DNA from: Sandaracinaceae bacterium
GTDB lineage: Bacteria > Myxococcota_A > Polyangia > Polyangiales > Houyiibacteriaceae
Length of the DNA stretch: 23,425 bases
Direction of reading: 5' to 3'
NCBI GenBank assembly: GCA_012514415.1
Contig: JAAZAH010000169.1
Span: forward strand, 1-23,425
The notes under the pieces are model-generated. The model was not told where the DNA came from. It searched no databases and saw only the letters and a program-made list of their open reading frames with translations. The position numbers and the translations under genes are program-made. This document shows positions 8,201 to 15,750 of this stretch, piece after piece. Each line of letters starts with the position of its first letter. The first letter of the stretch is position 1.

Positions 8201-9100
8201 CTCTCGATCGCCGAGGAGCGCGAAGAACTCCGCGAGCTCATCCTCTCTCGTGCGCAGGAGATCGCAACGCTTCACACGGCGCTTTTCCTTCTCAATCGGG
8301 CAAAGGAGCGCGCCGAGGGCGCCGCCGAGCCCATCATCGAGCAAGCCTCCGATGTCTTCAGGCGACTCACCGAAGGGCGCTATCAAGGGCTTTTGCTCGG
8401 TCAAGGAGAGGACGCGCCCCTTGAAGCCATCACGTCAGACGGTAGGGCGATTAAGCTCGATGCGCTTTCGGATGGGACGCGCGATCAGATCTGGCTCGCG
8501 CTTCGCCTTGCGACGGCGCTGCGCGCGCATGAAGAGACGCCGCTCCCGCTCATCTTGGACGATGTTCTTGTTCATTTCGATGAGTCGCGGACGGCGGCGG
8601 CGCTCGAGGTCTTCGCCGAGCTCTCCGAGCGCGTGCAGATCATCCTCTTTACGCACCACGACCATGTGGCGCATCGGGCGGCAGAGACGATCCCTGGACG
8701 TCACTCGCTTCGCATCCTTCCTCGGCCGGAACCATCCGCGCAACAATCCGCGCATCAACTCGGGCAGCCATTCGGGCGGAGACTTTCGGAATCGCGCCCC
8801 GCGCTCGAGCGCCCCGAAGAGATTCCCGCGCGCATGCTCGATGCCCCTCGGCCGAGACAGCGGAGAGGGGAGCTCCTCACCGACGAAGAATATGAGTGCG
8901 TCCTCGAGATCCTGAGCACCGAGCCCGATCGCGAGTTCACAAAGGGCGAGATCGTCGAATACGCCTCGTCGCTGAACATCGAGCTGAGCGACGACGTCTG
9001 GCGTGCGATCGCCAACCGCATGAAGGACGACGATCGCATCGCGATCACCGGGAGAGCCAAGGCGACGCGCTATCGCTTTCGCGCTGCCGCCGGCTTTTGA
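5294..9100 (+). CDS. yhaN: YhaN/SbcC-like SMC-type ATPase with C-terminal winged-helix-like extension
   Basis: This 1268-residue protein is the ATPase partner of the preceding nuclease. The N-terminal ABC half has the Walker A motif GDNEAGKST (31-39). A very long Glu/Arg/Ala-rich coiled coil fills about residues 180-1020. The C-terminal half has the signature LSDGTRDQIWLALRLA (near 1058), Walker B LPLILDDVLVHFDE (near 1083) and the H-loop LFTHHDHV. The coiled coil has no CxxC zinc hook; the only cysteine I see in the protein is in the C-terminal extension (EYECV). After a Pro/Arg-rich linker, residues about 1194-1266 look like a winged helix: LLTDEEYECVLEIL, FTKGEIVEYA, VWRAIANRMKDDDRI, and a closing TRYRF strand. 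YhaN homologues generally end near the ATPase head, so this tail is unusual. The complex probably processes DNA ends or branched DNA. Confidence 0.88.
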   Translation: MRLQRLHFQKVGLWGTPIAIDLDARLTIILGDNEAGKSTAMRAIDALFFGVNRSLAAPLSEAQFHAGAEAILPNGLPLQWTRRGRKLFVEPPMGERFEAALPAHQRARFRSIFHLGHAEIGGGPELLGADGALGSIIYAASTGVNVSLVDSLQASLSTRLKEVSGRAQRHQGINLLLPLLVDKERELREAVRFGDYEAAQAELEAIVEELEENENIREDRERELASLRQRIAWAERDAERRALMEGLRAHLGDRALPDPHRVARLLSAWDGLKRAKRTFEDRAEARSASENERLALGDEPKLALYADEIASMAQRAERAQKDRASLGTLHARLDESRGKLRQTLGLSADLPLDALLERARETILDDALRASLKRDFAELDAAHAERLQAERTLDERMREHARLPEIPAQLRITPLEQAEALLSKLAEHEREENAHRTELEKLRRQMAGLVEKLGLGELSDEQMRRLNIAPRTLLEQRRAAKIEAAEALERAVIDVRRLQNDLADRERSLEEAERGLGMIPTDEALETARSEREAAWSSLRNAIARAEADVDDRLQRFEQAMRRVDRLMDLRFEGATRLGEIVERRREVERQAALLPRAIEAKEASEKAASEADARWIELWPFLAAPPSDHARWLEDFEALRQAWVEEERLSKLAHEAAAAAENHLGDVHRILRGALPDALGLNTSAAIAQTIKSELDRRRAHNAAAEKLQDRARSLDEAIETAKDALDSAKDRLKNAEDTWEERISELPLSARGDQESIRATLERQENLQLLVAAIEDARADSSRLEQSLGRFEEEAKALLKKTEAFTETLNLPRELSLEATLQVLQREAKKAVELARAIEQAETKLEQHRIAEAQAKASLDSIEKNLDALWAELGAQEEPSDESVERTAEWAREAQHLASLLRKAEDELARMSAPPLDSESDRSPTALQEEASDLEERIQALGIQRGELRERQKRAQAELERLADSDPLSIAEEREELRELILSRAQEIATLHTALFLLNRAKERAEGAAEPIIEQASDVFRRLTEGRYQGLLLGQGEDAPLEAITSDGRAIKLDALSDGTRDQIWLALRLATALRAHEETPLPLILDDVLVHFDESRTAAALEVFAELSERVQIILFTHHDHVAHRAAETIPGRHSLRILPRPEPSAQQSAHQLGQPFGRRLSESRPALERPEEIPARMLDAPRPRQRRGELLTDEEYECVLEILSTEPDREFTKGEIVEYASSLNIELSDDVWRAIANRMKDDDRIAITGRAKATRYRFRAAAGF

Positions 9101-9196
9101 GCGCCGAGGCTCGAACGCCCACGGCGACGACCGACGCACGTCTCCACCAGCGGACTAGGGAAAGCCTCGGTTTCGGCGGCTCGAACAGCAAAGCTT

Positions 9197-9231
9197 TGAC
9201 CGAAGTATGAAATTCTTCCCCCTTTCGGTCA
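9197..9231. promoter_or_regulatory. 8-bp inverted repeat upstream of the flavoprotein gene
   Basis: TGACCGAA (9197-9204) and TTCGGTCA (9224-9231) form a perfect inverted repeat with a 19-base spacer and 27 bases between centres. A weak -10-like TAGAGT follows at 9241. The repeat could be a dyad operator for the gene starting at 9334, or a stem-loop ending the yhaO-yhaN transcript. The sequence alone does not decide. Confidence 0.3.
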
Positions 9232-9333
9232 GGTTTTGGCTAGAGTGAGAGAAGAGCGCCCAGCCGCGCAACCGGGCGCCTTCGCGCCGACGCTCCGCCG
9301 CGAATCCACATCAACCAAGGAGCCCCCAAGGTT

Positions 9334-10677
9334 ATGCTCGAGCTCTCTCCCCTCCGCGAAAGCGTCCCTGTCGTCGCCATCATCGGAGGAGCAGTTGCTG
9401 GCTCGGAGGCAGCGCGCCTCTTGGCCGAACGAGGTGTTGTCGTGCTCGTCATCGAACAAGGCGAGCGACCCTATGGAAAGATCGAAGGCGGACTCCCACG
9501 CTGGCATCGAAAACTCCGCGTGGCCGAATACCGCAAAATCGACGAGGCGCTCGACCACCCGAATATCTTCGTCCTGACGAACACCCGGCTCGGCGAAGAT
9601 GTGAGCGTTGAGTTTCTCACCGACGAACTGAAGCTCTCTGCCGTCATCCTGGCCAATGGCGCATGGCGCGACCGCCCCCTGCCCATCGACGGCATCGAAG
9701 CCTATCGGGGACGCGGCCTCGTCTACCAGAACGAACTGGTTCAATGGTTTAACCACTATGAATCTCCCACCTATGACGGGCCCCATTTCGAGATTGAGGA
9801 CGGCGCGCTCGTCGTCGGAGGAGGCCTGGCCTCCATCGATGTCGCGAAGATCGTGAACTTTGAGGTCGTCCGGAGGGCGCTCAGGCAGCGCGGCATCGAG
9901 GTCGACGTGGAGGAGCTCGAGGTTCGCGGCATCCCCGACATCCTGTCACGGCACGAGCTCGACGCCGAAACCATCGGTCTTCGAGGCGCGCTGCTCGTCT
10001 ATCGACGAAGGATGCAGGATATGCCCCTCGCCGCGCCTCGAGATGACTCGCCCGAAGCCCTGGCCCGCGCCGAAAACGCGAGGGTGAAGATCATGCGTCG
10101 CGTGATGGAGAAATACCTCGTCCGCTTCGAGGAGTGTCTCAGTCCCATCGAAGCGATCGAGGAAGGAGGCAGGCTCCGCGGCCTTCGATTCCAAAAGAAT
10201 CGGATCGAAGACGGAAAGCTCTCGCCCATCCCCGGCGAGGTTGTCTCGCTCCGAGCGCCGATGGTGATCGGGTCGATCGGGTCGATCCCCGAACCGCTTC
10301 CCGGAATCCCTCGACGCGGCGAACTTTACGATTTTGCGAGCTGGGAGACGGGCGAAGTCCGGGGACTCCCCAACGTCTACGGCCTCGGAAATGTGCTCAC
10401 AGGCAAGGGAAACATTCGGCATAGCCGCGACAATTCCTCCCAGATCGCAGCCGAAATTGCCGAAGCGCTTGTCGGAGTCGGCGGGGCCGCCGACACGGCC
10501 AAGAAGCGCGCCGAGATCGCGGCTCAAGCTTCACGCATCGCCGACGATACCCTCCCCCGAGTCCTTCACGATCCGAAAGATCGCGCGCGCATCGAAGCCT
10601 TCATCAAAGAACGTCGGCTGGCATCTCGCACTTCAGGAGATTATCGCTCCATGATAGAGGAATCTACGTCCCCGTAA
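9334..10677 (+). CDS. FAD-dependent NAD(P)H oxidoreductase, FprA/adrenodoxin-reductase/GltD-like
   Basis: The 447-residue flavoprotein belongs to the two-dinucleotide-binding-domain reductase group that includes ferredoxin-NADP reductase FprA, adrenodoxin reductase and the GltD small subunit. The FAD site is VAIIGGAVAGSEAARLLAER (near 14-33), a GG-A-V-A-G variant of GxGxxG. YGKIEGGLPRWHRKLR is the characteristic GltD/FprA motif. ALVVGGGLASIDVAKI (near 160-175) is the NADPH-binding fold. NVYGLGNVLTGKGNIRHSR is the C-terminal FAD-binding block. An AAGGAG Shine-Dalgarno sequence (9317-9322) supports the ATG at 9334. No CxxC redox pair or ferredoxin gene is seen nearby, so the electron partner is unknown. 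The acyl-CoA synthetase follows after 28 bases and is probably co-transcribed. Confidence 0.85.
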   Translation: MLELSPLRESVPVVAIIGGAVAGSEAARLLAERGVVVLVIEQGERPYGKIEGGLPRWHRKLRVAEYRKIDEALDHPNIFVLTNTRLGEDVSVEFLTDELKLSAVILANGAWRDRPLPIDGIEAYRGRGLVYQNELVQWFNHYESPTYDGPHFEIEDGALVVGGGLASIDVAKIVNFEVVRRALRQRGIEVDVEELEVRGIPDILSRHELDAETIGLRGALLVYRRRMQDMPLAAPRDDSPEALARAENARVKIMRRVMEKYLVRFEECLSPIEAIEEGGRLRGLRFQKNRIEDGKLSPIPGEVVSLRAPMVIGSIGSIPEPLPGIPRRGELYDFASWETGEVRGLPNVYGLGNVLTGKGNIRHSRDNSSQIAAEIAEALVGVGGAADTAKKRAEIAAQASRIADDTLPRVLHDPKDRARIEAFIKERRLASRTSGDYRSMIEESTSP

Positions 10678-10690
10678 ATTTCTCCTGAAG
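10631..10690. repeat. 10-bp perfect inverted repeat across the flavoprotein/acyl-CoA synthetase junction
   Basis: CTTCAGGAGA (10631-10640) and TCTCCTGAAG (10681-10690) are exact reverse complements separated by 40 bases. The repeat spans the stop codon of the upstream gene and ends 15 bases before the next ATG. It could form an mRNA stem affecting translation of the second gene, but a repeat of this length is close to chance in a window this size. Confidence 0.3.
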
Positions 10691-10705
10691 CCTTAGCGAA
10701 ATACG

Positions 10706-12520
10706 ATGTTCGACTTCGACTCCCCCCTCGACGCTCTCAACGAAAAGCTCTCACCTCGGAAGCGGGTCGCACTCGCGACGCTCCGCGCCGTTCCTCCGCT
10801 CTTCAAGCTCGTCATCCCTTCGTTCGCGAGGATGAAGCTTGGACGGCTCAATAGCCTCGTCGAGGTCGTGCTCGAAAACGCGCGCGTCGCTCCTCATGAC
10901 CTCGCCGTCGAGATGGACGACGAGCAGCTGACTTGGGCCGATCTCGACGCAAGCACCTCGCGACTCGCCTATTTCCTTCAATCGCGCGGCGTGAAGAAGA
11001 GCGATGTCGTCGCCCTGCTCGGTGCCAACTCGCCCACCTACCTGGTCGCGATGCTCGCCATCTCACGCGTCGGTGCGACGGCCGCGCTCATCAACAACAA
11101 CGTCGACGGCGCGCCTCTCGATCATGCCATCCGCGTTTCAAAGGCGGGCTTTCTCATCGTCGAAGATGAATACCTTGAGAGAGTGAAGGCGCGCGATGCC
11201 GTGAAAGAGTGCATTCACACCATCGTCAGTTATGGGGGAGCGGACGGCGAGCTCGAACGCGCGATGGCTTCGGCGCCCGGATCCTTCTTTGAGCCCGCGC
11301 CCACCGAAGCGAGTGAAGACTTCGTCTATATCTACACCTCGGGCACCACGGGCTTTCCGAAACCGAGCCGCGTCAGTCATGAGCGCGCGCTCGCCGCAGG
11401 CGGAGGATTTCACGCGCTGATGCTCCGCTTTCGTCCCGGCGACAAGCTCTACAACGTCCTGCCCCTCTATCACGCGAGCGCCCTCCTCATCGGCGTCGGC
11501 TCGTGCTTCCTTACGCGCACGCCCATCGCACTTCGTCGCCACTTCAGCGCGAGCGCCTTCTTCGATGATGTGCGCCGCTACGACGCGACGGCCGTACTCT
11601 ATATCGGCGAGCTCTGCCGCTACCTCGTCAACACCTATCCCGAGGGCGATCGCAACCATCGCCTCCGCGTCGCCATCGGCAACGGCCTTCGACCGGATAT
11701 CTGGGAGGACTTCCAGAAGAAATTCAATATCCCCGAGATTCGCGAGTTTTACGCCGCGACCGAGGCGCCGGGCTTCATCTTCAACACAACCGGCCATCCC
11801 GGCTCGATCGGTCGGCTCCCGCCGGATTGGCTGAAGTGGATGCGGCTCGTTCGCTACGATGTCGACCGGGACGATTATATCCGCGACGAAAAAGGCTTTT
11901 GCGTTCCCGCTGCACGGGGCGAGGTCGGCGAGCTCATCGTCCGCCTCCCCGAAAAGTTGAAGTTCGCGGCCACCGAGTTCCGTGGGTATACCGACGAGGA
12001 ATCGACCAAGAAGAAGATCATCACGGACGTCTTCAAGAAAGGCGATCGCTATTTCCGCTCCGGCGATCTCCTCCGCGTGGATGAAGAGGGCTTTGCGTAT
12101 TTCGTCGATCGCATTGGCGACACCTTCCGCTGTAAGGGCGAGAACGTCTCGACGGCCGAGGTCGCCGATGTCCTGGGCGCGGCCGAGGGAATCGAAGAAG
12201 TCACCGTGATCGGCGTTCGTGTGCCTCCGCACGACGGTCAATTCGGCCTCGCAGCTGTCGTCCCCCAAGGCGAGTTCGATCCCGTCGCCTTCTTCCGCGC
12301 CGCCCAAGAGCTGCCTTCGTACGCGCAGCCGCGCTTCGTCCGCGTGCTCAAGTCGATCGATAAGACCGGCACTTTCAAAGTGCAGAAGAACGAGCTCCGA
12401 CGCGATGGAATCGATCCGAATGCCGCCTCGGGGCCGCTCTACTTCCTTGGTGAAGATCGCTATATCCCCTTCAACGAAGAGCTCCGCTCCAAGGTCGAAA
12501 GCGGCGAAGCACGACTCTGA
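10706..12520 (+). CDS. Long-chain/very-long-chain acyl-CoA synthetase (FadD6/FATP-like)
   Basis: The 604-residue enzyme is an ANL-superfamily adenylating ligase that activates fatty acids to acyl-CoA through an acyl-AMP. The AMP-binding P-loop is YIYTSGTTGFPKPSRVSH (near 208-225). FYAATEAPGF near residue 350 carries the A5 motif. GDRYFRSGDLLRVDEEGF near 447 and FVDRIGDTFRCKGENVSTAEV near 468 are the A7/A8 blocks, and the catalytic lysine lies in KTGTFKVQKNELR near 552. The pattern 'DRxGDTFRWKGENVST' is typical of the FATP/FadD6 branch, and here Trp is Cys. An N-terminal segment with LATLRAVPPLFKLVIPSF may associate with the membrane. It is probably the second gene of an operon with the flavoprotein. 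No clear Shine-Dalgarno sequence precedes the ATG. It ends close to a bidirectional terminator. Confidence 0.92.
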   Translation: MFDFDSPLDALNEKLSPRKRVALATLRAVPPLFKLVIPSFARMKLGRLNSLVEVVLENARVAPHDLAVEMDDEQLTWADLDASTSRLAYFLQSRGVKKSDVVALLGANSPTYLVAMLAISRVGATAALINNNVDGAPLDHAIRVSKAGFLIVEDEYLERVKARDAVKECIHTIVSYGGADGELERAMASAPGSFFEPAPTEASEDFVYIYTSGTTGFPKPSRVSHERALAAGGGFHALMLRFRPGDKLYNVLPLYHASALLIGVGSCFLTRTPIALRRHFSASAFFDDVRRYDATAVLYIGELCRYLVNTYPEGDRNHRLRVAIGNGLRPDIWEDFQKKFNIPEIREFYAATEAPGFIFNTTGHPGSIGRLPPDWLKWMRLVRYDVDRDDYIRDEKGFCVPAARGEVGELIVRLPEKLKFAATEFRGYTDEESTKKKIITDVFKKGDRYFRSGDLLRVDEEGFAYFVDRIGDTFRCKGENVSTAEVADVLGAAEGIEEVTVIGVRVPPHDGQFGLAAVVPQGEFDPVAFFRAAQELPSYAQPRFVRVLKSIDKTGTFKVQKNELRRDGIDPNAASGPLYFLGEDRYIPFNEELRSKVESGEARL

Positions 12521-12545
12521 GCGCGGCCACCGCCTCGACGAGAAA

Positions 12546-12577
12546 AGGCGCTCCCGGACTCTTTCCGGAGAGCGCCT
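12546..12577. terminator. Bidirectional intrinsic terminator between convergent genes
   Basis: AGGCGCTC-CCGGA (12546-12558) pairs with TCCGG-GAGCGCCT (12564-12577). This gives 13 base pairs with one bulged A at 12569 and a 5-base loop. The hairpin lies between the convergent acyl-CoA synthetase (+) and redoxin lipoprotein (-) genes. Read on the minus strand it is followed by a short T-run (TTTTCTC), so it should end the dsbD-redoxin operon best. Confidence 0.8.
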
Positions 12578-12614
12578 CTTCCTACGCCCCAAAAGACAGG
12601 GGAGCGTTCGGCTC

Positions 12615-13310
12615 TCAGCTGCCTTCGTATTTCACCGTGCAGCCGTAGGGCTCGGTGTCGGCTTCGGCAATCTCCTCACCGGCGAGAAGAGCCGCGAGCG
12701 CCGCGTCGACGTAATTCTTCGCCTCGCCCTCGCTTCCGCGCGGATCGTCGTCGATCGCCCCGCGATATCGGAGAATGCCCTCGGCGTCGATGATGTACAT
12801 ATGGGGCGTCGTCCGCGCCTCATAGACTCTGCCAATCGCGCCCGTCGGATCTTGGAGCACCGGATAGCGCACGCCGTATTTCTCGCGGAACTCTTTTGAC
12901 GCTTCCGGCTTTACGAAATGCGATGAATCGATGCCGAGCCAGACGACATCCCGCTCTCCATAACGCTCTGCGAGCGTCGCCATCGTCTTCGCCTCATGGT
13001 GACGCTGCACATAAGGGCATTCGGGGTTGATCCACTCAAGGACGACGATCTTACCGCGATAGTTTCGAAGCTCGTGTTCCTCGCCGTCTTGATCTTTGGC
13101 CTTGAAGAAAGGCGCGGGCTTTCCGAGCGTGGCCCTCTCGGGCATCTCGGCTGCGTCGTCGCGCTCCCCCTCGGCCTCGTCCGTGGCCGCCGACTCTGGT
13201 GCTCCCCGCTCAGCCTGTTCACTCGTCGGGGCCGGCGCATCCTTCTTCCCGCAACCCCAAAGGGCGATGGAGGCGATCGTGGCGATCGCGATTATTTTCA
13301 TACCCCTCAT
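12615..13310 (-). CDS. Thioredoxin-fold (peroxiredoxin-like) lipoprotein
   Basis: The 231-residue protein starts with a lipoprotein signal peptide, IAIATIASIALWGC, with the lipidated cysteine at C20. A flexible Ala/Glu/Pro-rich linker to about residue 60 follows, then an AhpC/TSA-Redoxin domain. The active site is EWINPECPYVQRHHEAKTM, with a single cysteine C98 (CPYV) rather than CxxC. TTPHMYIID carries the conserved cis-proline region. The C-terminal PYGCTVKY supplies C224, a possible resolving cysteine and a family hallmark. It should sit in the periplasm, attached to a membrane. It is the downstream gene of an operon with the DsbD-like protein, 13 bases after its stop, and a GGAGAG Shine-Dalgarno sequence favours the ATG at 13310. 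Reduction by the DsbD-like protein is a natural inference. Confidence 0.88.
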   Translation of the reverse strand: MRGMKIIAIATIASIALWGCGKKDAPAPTSEQAERGAPESAATDEAEGERDDAAEMPERATLGKPAPFFKAKDQDGEEHELRNYRGKIVVLEWINPECPYVQRHHEAKTMATLAERYGERDVVWLGIDSSHFVKPEASKEFREKYGVRYPVLQDPTGAIGRVYEARTTPHMYIIDAEGILRYRGAIDDDPRGSEGEAKNYVDAALAALLAGEEIAEADTEPYGCTVKYEGS

Positions 13311-13323
13311 TGCTCACTCTCCA

Positions 13324-15648
13324 TTATCGATTTGATTTCGGAAGCGCCCGCGCGAGCGCGTCGAGCACCAGCCCTTCGGTCAAAATCTCAGGGAGGATCT
13401 CGGGCTCGTCGGGCCTCTCGGGTGAATATACAAGATACAGAGGGACACCCGCCTTGCCATAGCGGAAGAGAAATTTCCGGATCGTCTCGTCCCCGTCGGT
13501 ATAGTCGCCAATCAAGAAAGCGAAATCACCCGCACGGAGGGCATCGCGTACCGTCGAGCGCGATAAGACCAGCCGCTCGTTGGCTTTGCACGTGATGCAC
13601 CACGACGCGGTGAAATCGACGAAAACGGGCCGCCCTTCACGAAGATGTTCCGCGACGGCCGATTCGGAGAACGCCTCTTCGCTCAGCGAGCGCTGCGTCG
13701 GTTGCCCAAGACTCGACTCGAAGCGAAGCGACTGCGCTCCACCCACGGCGAGGAAGACGAGCGCGATGACGACCCCCGCATAGCGAAGGGCGCGCGATTT
13801 ATCGCGGAAGAGCGAATAGACCCAGAGCGAAAATCCAACGATGAGGAGGAAAATGAGCGCACGCGTCACGCCCATCACTCCCGCGACCTCACCGACCACG
13901 AAAAGCAGCCAGATCGCGGTGCCGAGAAGGAGAAAGGCAAAGAACTGCTGGAGCTTATTCATCCACTCGCCCGGCTTCGGCAAAAAGCGCGTCGCCGCCG
14001 GAATCAGCGAGAGGAGCACATAGGGCGCAGCGAGCCCGAGGGCGATGAAGGCGAAGACGAGGAAGATCATCGTCGCTTCGCTCGTGAAGGCAAAGCCGAT
14101 GGCCGTCCCGAGGAAGGGCGCGGAGCAGGGAGTCGCGAGGATGACGGTCAGAACGCCTTCGAGAAAGGAGCGTGTGAGTCCGTCGCGCTTATCGGCTTCG
14201 GCGCTGAGGGCACTCGCCCCGACTTGGATCTGAAAGACGCCGAAAAGGTTCAGAGCAAAGAGCAGAAGGACGGCGGCGAGGAGACTGGCAAAGATCGGCG
14301 ATTGGAGCTGAAAGCCCCAGCCGACCTCCGTCCCGGCCGTGCGGAGAGCGACGACGATGATCGCGAGACCCATGAGCGTCGCGAAGATCCCGCCCGTATA
14401 CGCTGCAGCGTGCGAAACGCGTTTTGCTTTCGACTCACCGGCGAGACGGATAAGGCCAAAGACCTTCAGTGAGATGACGGGGAGGACACAAGGCAACACG
14501 TTGAGGATGAGCCCTCCCAAAAACGCAAGTCCCAGAAGAAGCGCGAGGCTGAGCGGGGGCGCGCCGCTCCCCTTCGAATCGGACGAAGCTCCTCCCGAGC
14601 TTTCAACGGCGCGCGCCTCACCCTCGCCCGGATCGTCGATCGCTCCGGCGAGAAGCGCACTCATGCTGCGTTCGCGCGCTTCGCCCTCAACCGTCCGCTC
14701 AAGCGGAAACTTGAACTCGATCGCCTCGGGGCCGCGATCGGTCTCGAGCGCGAGGATGCCCGAGAAGGTTGCGCGCTCATTGACCGCGCTCGGCCCAGCC
14801 GTGATTTTGAGATCGAGGATGCTCCCCGCGAAGACGTTCGGATGCTTCCTCAGCCCAACCGGCTCGAAACGAATGCCGGAGATGCGATCGGGAAAGAACG
14901 AACTCGAGAGATCGCCCTCGCGCGCGAGGACTTCGCCACAGCTCTCTTCGCCCGCGGGAGGATGCGCGCAGCGGATGATGCCGATCGCGGCGCGGAGAGT
15001 CTCACCGGGGACGATCGCCGTCTTTTCGAGTGCCCATTCGAGCGCGAGCGCACCTGCATCACCCTCCTCCATCGGCAGGGCAGCCTCGGCCTCATCGAAA
15101 AGTTCGCGAATCTCCGGTGCCGCGGGCATCGATCGTTCGCCGACGGGGAGCTCGCCCCCTAGCTCGAGCTTTCCGGGGATGCAGTCGATCTTGCACGCCA
15201 GAAAATCGATCGACGCGCGGACCGCGATCGTGTCTCGCGCCTCGGCCCCCACCAGCGCCTCTGAGATGAAGAGGACCTCACGATCGTAGCCATAGGTCTG
15301 GATGGTTCCCGAGGGATCGAGGAAACGCTCCGGCACGGGCCAACGCATGGCACGAAAAGCGAGATCGTCTGAATGCAGATCGATCTCCGTGGAGACGCCT
15401 GCTTCGCCCGGATTGCGAAAGTAAATATGCCAGTCGGGGTCGAGCTTGAACTGTACGCCGATGCGCACCTTGCCCGACGGCGCCACTTGCTCTTGATCGC
15501 TAAGGAGCGTGAGCTTTACCCGAGGCGAGCCGGACTCGAACGCGGATGCACCTTCCGCGAGGATCTCGGCCTTTGCAGGCGCCGCGACGATGGTGAGCGC
15601 AGCGCTGAGCGAGAGCACCAGCGCGAGGAGGGGACGCAAGCCAATCAT
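13324..15648 (-). CDS. dsbD: DsbD-family protein-disulfide reductase / thiol transporter
   Basis: The product of about 774 residues carries reducing power from cytoplasmic thioredoxin to the periplasm. It has a signal peptide (LLALVLSLSAALTIVAAPAKA). The periplasmic N-terminal domain has LACKIDCIPGKLEL, the CxxxCxPG pattern of the DsbD-like domain. The membrane domain of about eight helices has the redox cysteines LNVLPCVLPVISLK and LATPCSAPFLGTAIG. A C-terminal thioredoxin domain has FVDFTASWCITCKANERL (CxxC near 684-687). This is the complete three-module DsbD relay, although the N-terminal part is larger than in E. coli. The ATG at 15648 is preceded by AGGTGA at good spacing and is preferred over the TTG at 15651. 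It is the first gene of the operon with the redoxin lipoprotein. Confidence 0.9.
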   Translation of the reverse strand: MIGLRPLLALVLSLSAALTIVAAPAKAEILAEGASAFESGSPRVKLTLLSDQEQVAPSGKVRIGVQFKLDPDWHIYFRNPGEAGVSTEIDLHSDDLAFRAMRWPVPERFLDPSGTIQTYGYDREVLFISEALVGAEARDTIAVRASIDFLACKIDCIPGKLELGGELPVGERSMPAAPEIRELFDEAEAALPMEEGDAGALALEWALEKTAIVPGETLRAAIGIIRCAHPPAGEESCGEVLAREGDLSSSFFPDRISGIRFEPVGLRKHPNVFAGSILDLKITAGPSAVNERATFSGILALETDRGPEAIEFKFPLERTVEGEARERSMSALLAGAIDDPGEGEARAVESSGGASSDSKGSGAPPLSLALLLGLAFLGGLILNVLPCVLPVISLKVFGLIRLAGESKAKRVSHAAAYTGGIFATLMGLAIIVVALRTAGTEVGWGFQLQSPIFASLLAAVLLLFALNLFGVFQIQVGASALSAEADKRDGLTRSFLEGVLTVILATPCSAPFLGTAIGFAFTSEATMIFLVFAFIALGLAAPYVLLSLIPAATRFLPKPGEWMNKLQQFFAFLLLGTAIWLLFVVGEVAGVMGVTRALIFLLIVGFSLWVYSLFRDKSRALRYAGVVIALVFLAVGGAQSLRFESSLGQPTQRSLSEEAFSESAVAEHLREGRPVFVDFTASWCITCKANERLVLSRSTVRDALRAGDFAFLIGDYTDGDETIRKFLFRYGKAGVPLYLVYSPERPDEPEILPEILTEGLVLDALARALPKSNR

Positions 15649-15750
15649 CAAAACTCACCTACTTCTACGGCCGGGGTGGGCGAGCGCAAGCCCAGCCGTC
15701 CCAAGAGCTCCCATATGAAGCGGAAATGAGACGCCTAGGCTCCGTAGGAC

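Noticed and set aside
11138..12592. 484-residue open frame on the minus strand
   Set aside because: It is antisense to the well-supported acyl-CoA synthetase. Long antisense frames are expected from GC-rich codon bias, and the product has no domain motifs.
13645..14472. 275-residue plus-strand open frame opposite dsbD
   Set aside because: Its charged, low-complexity product is the antisense reading of the DsbD membrane region.
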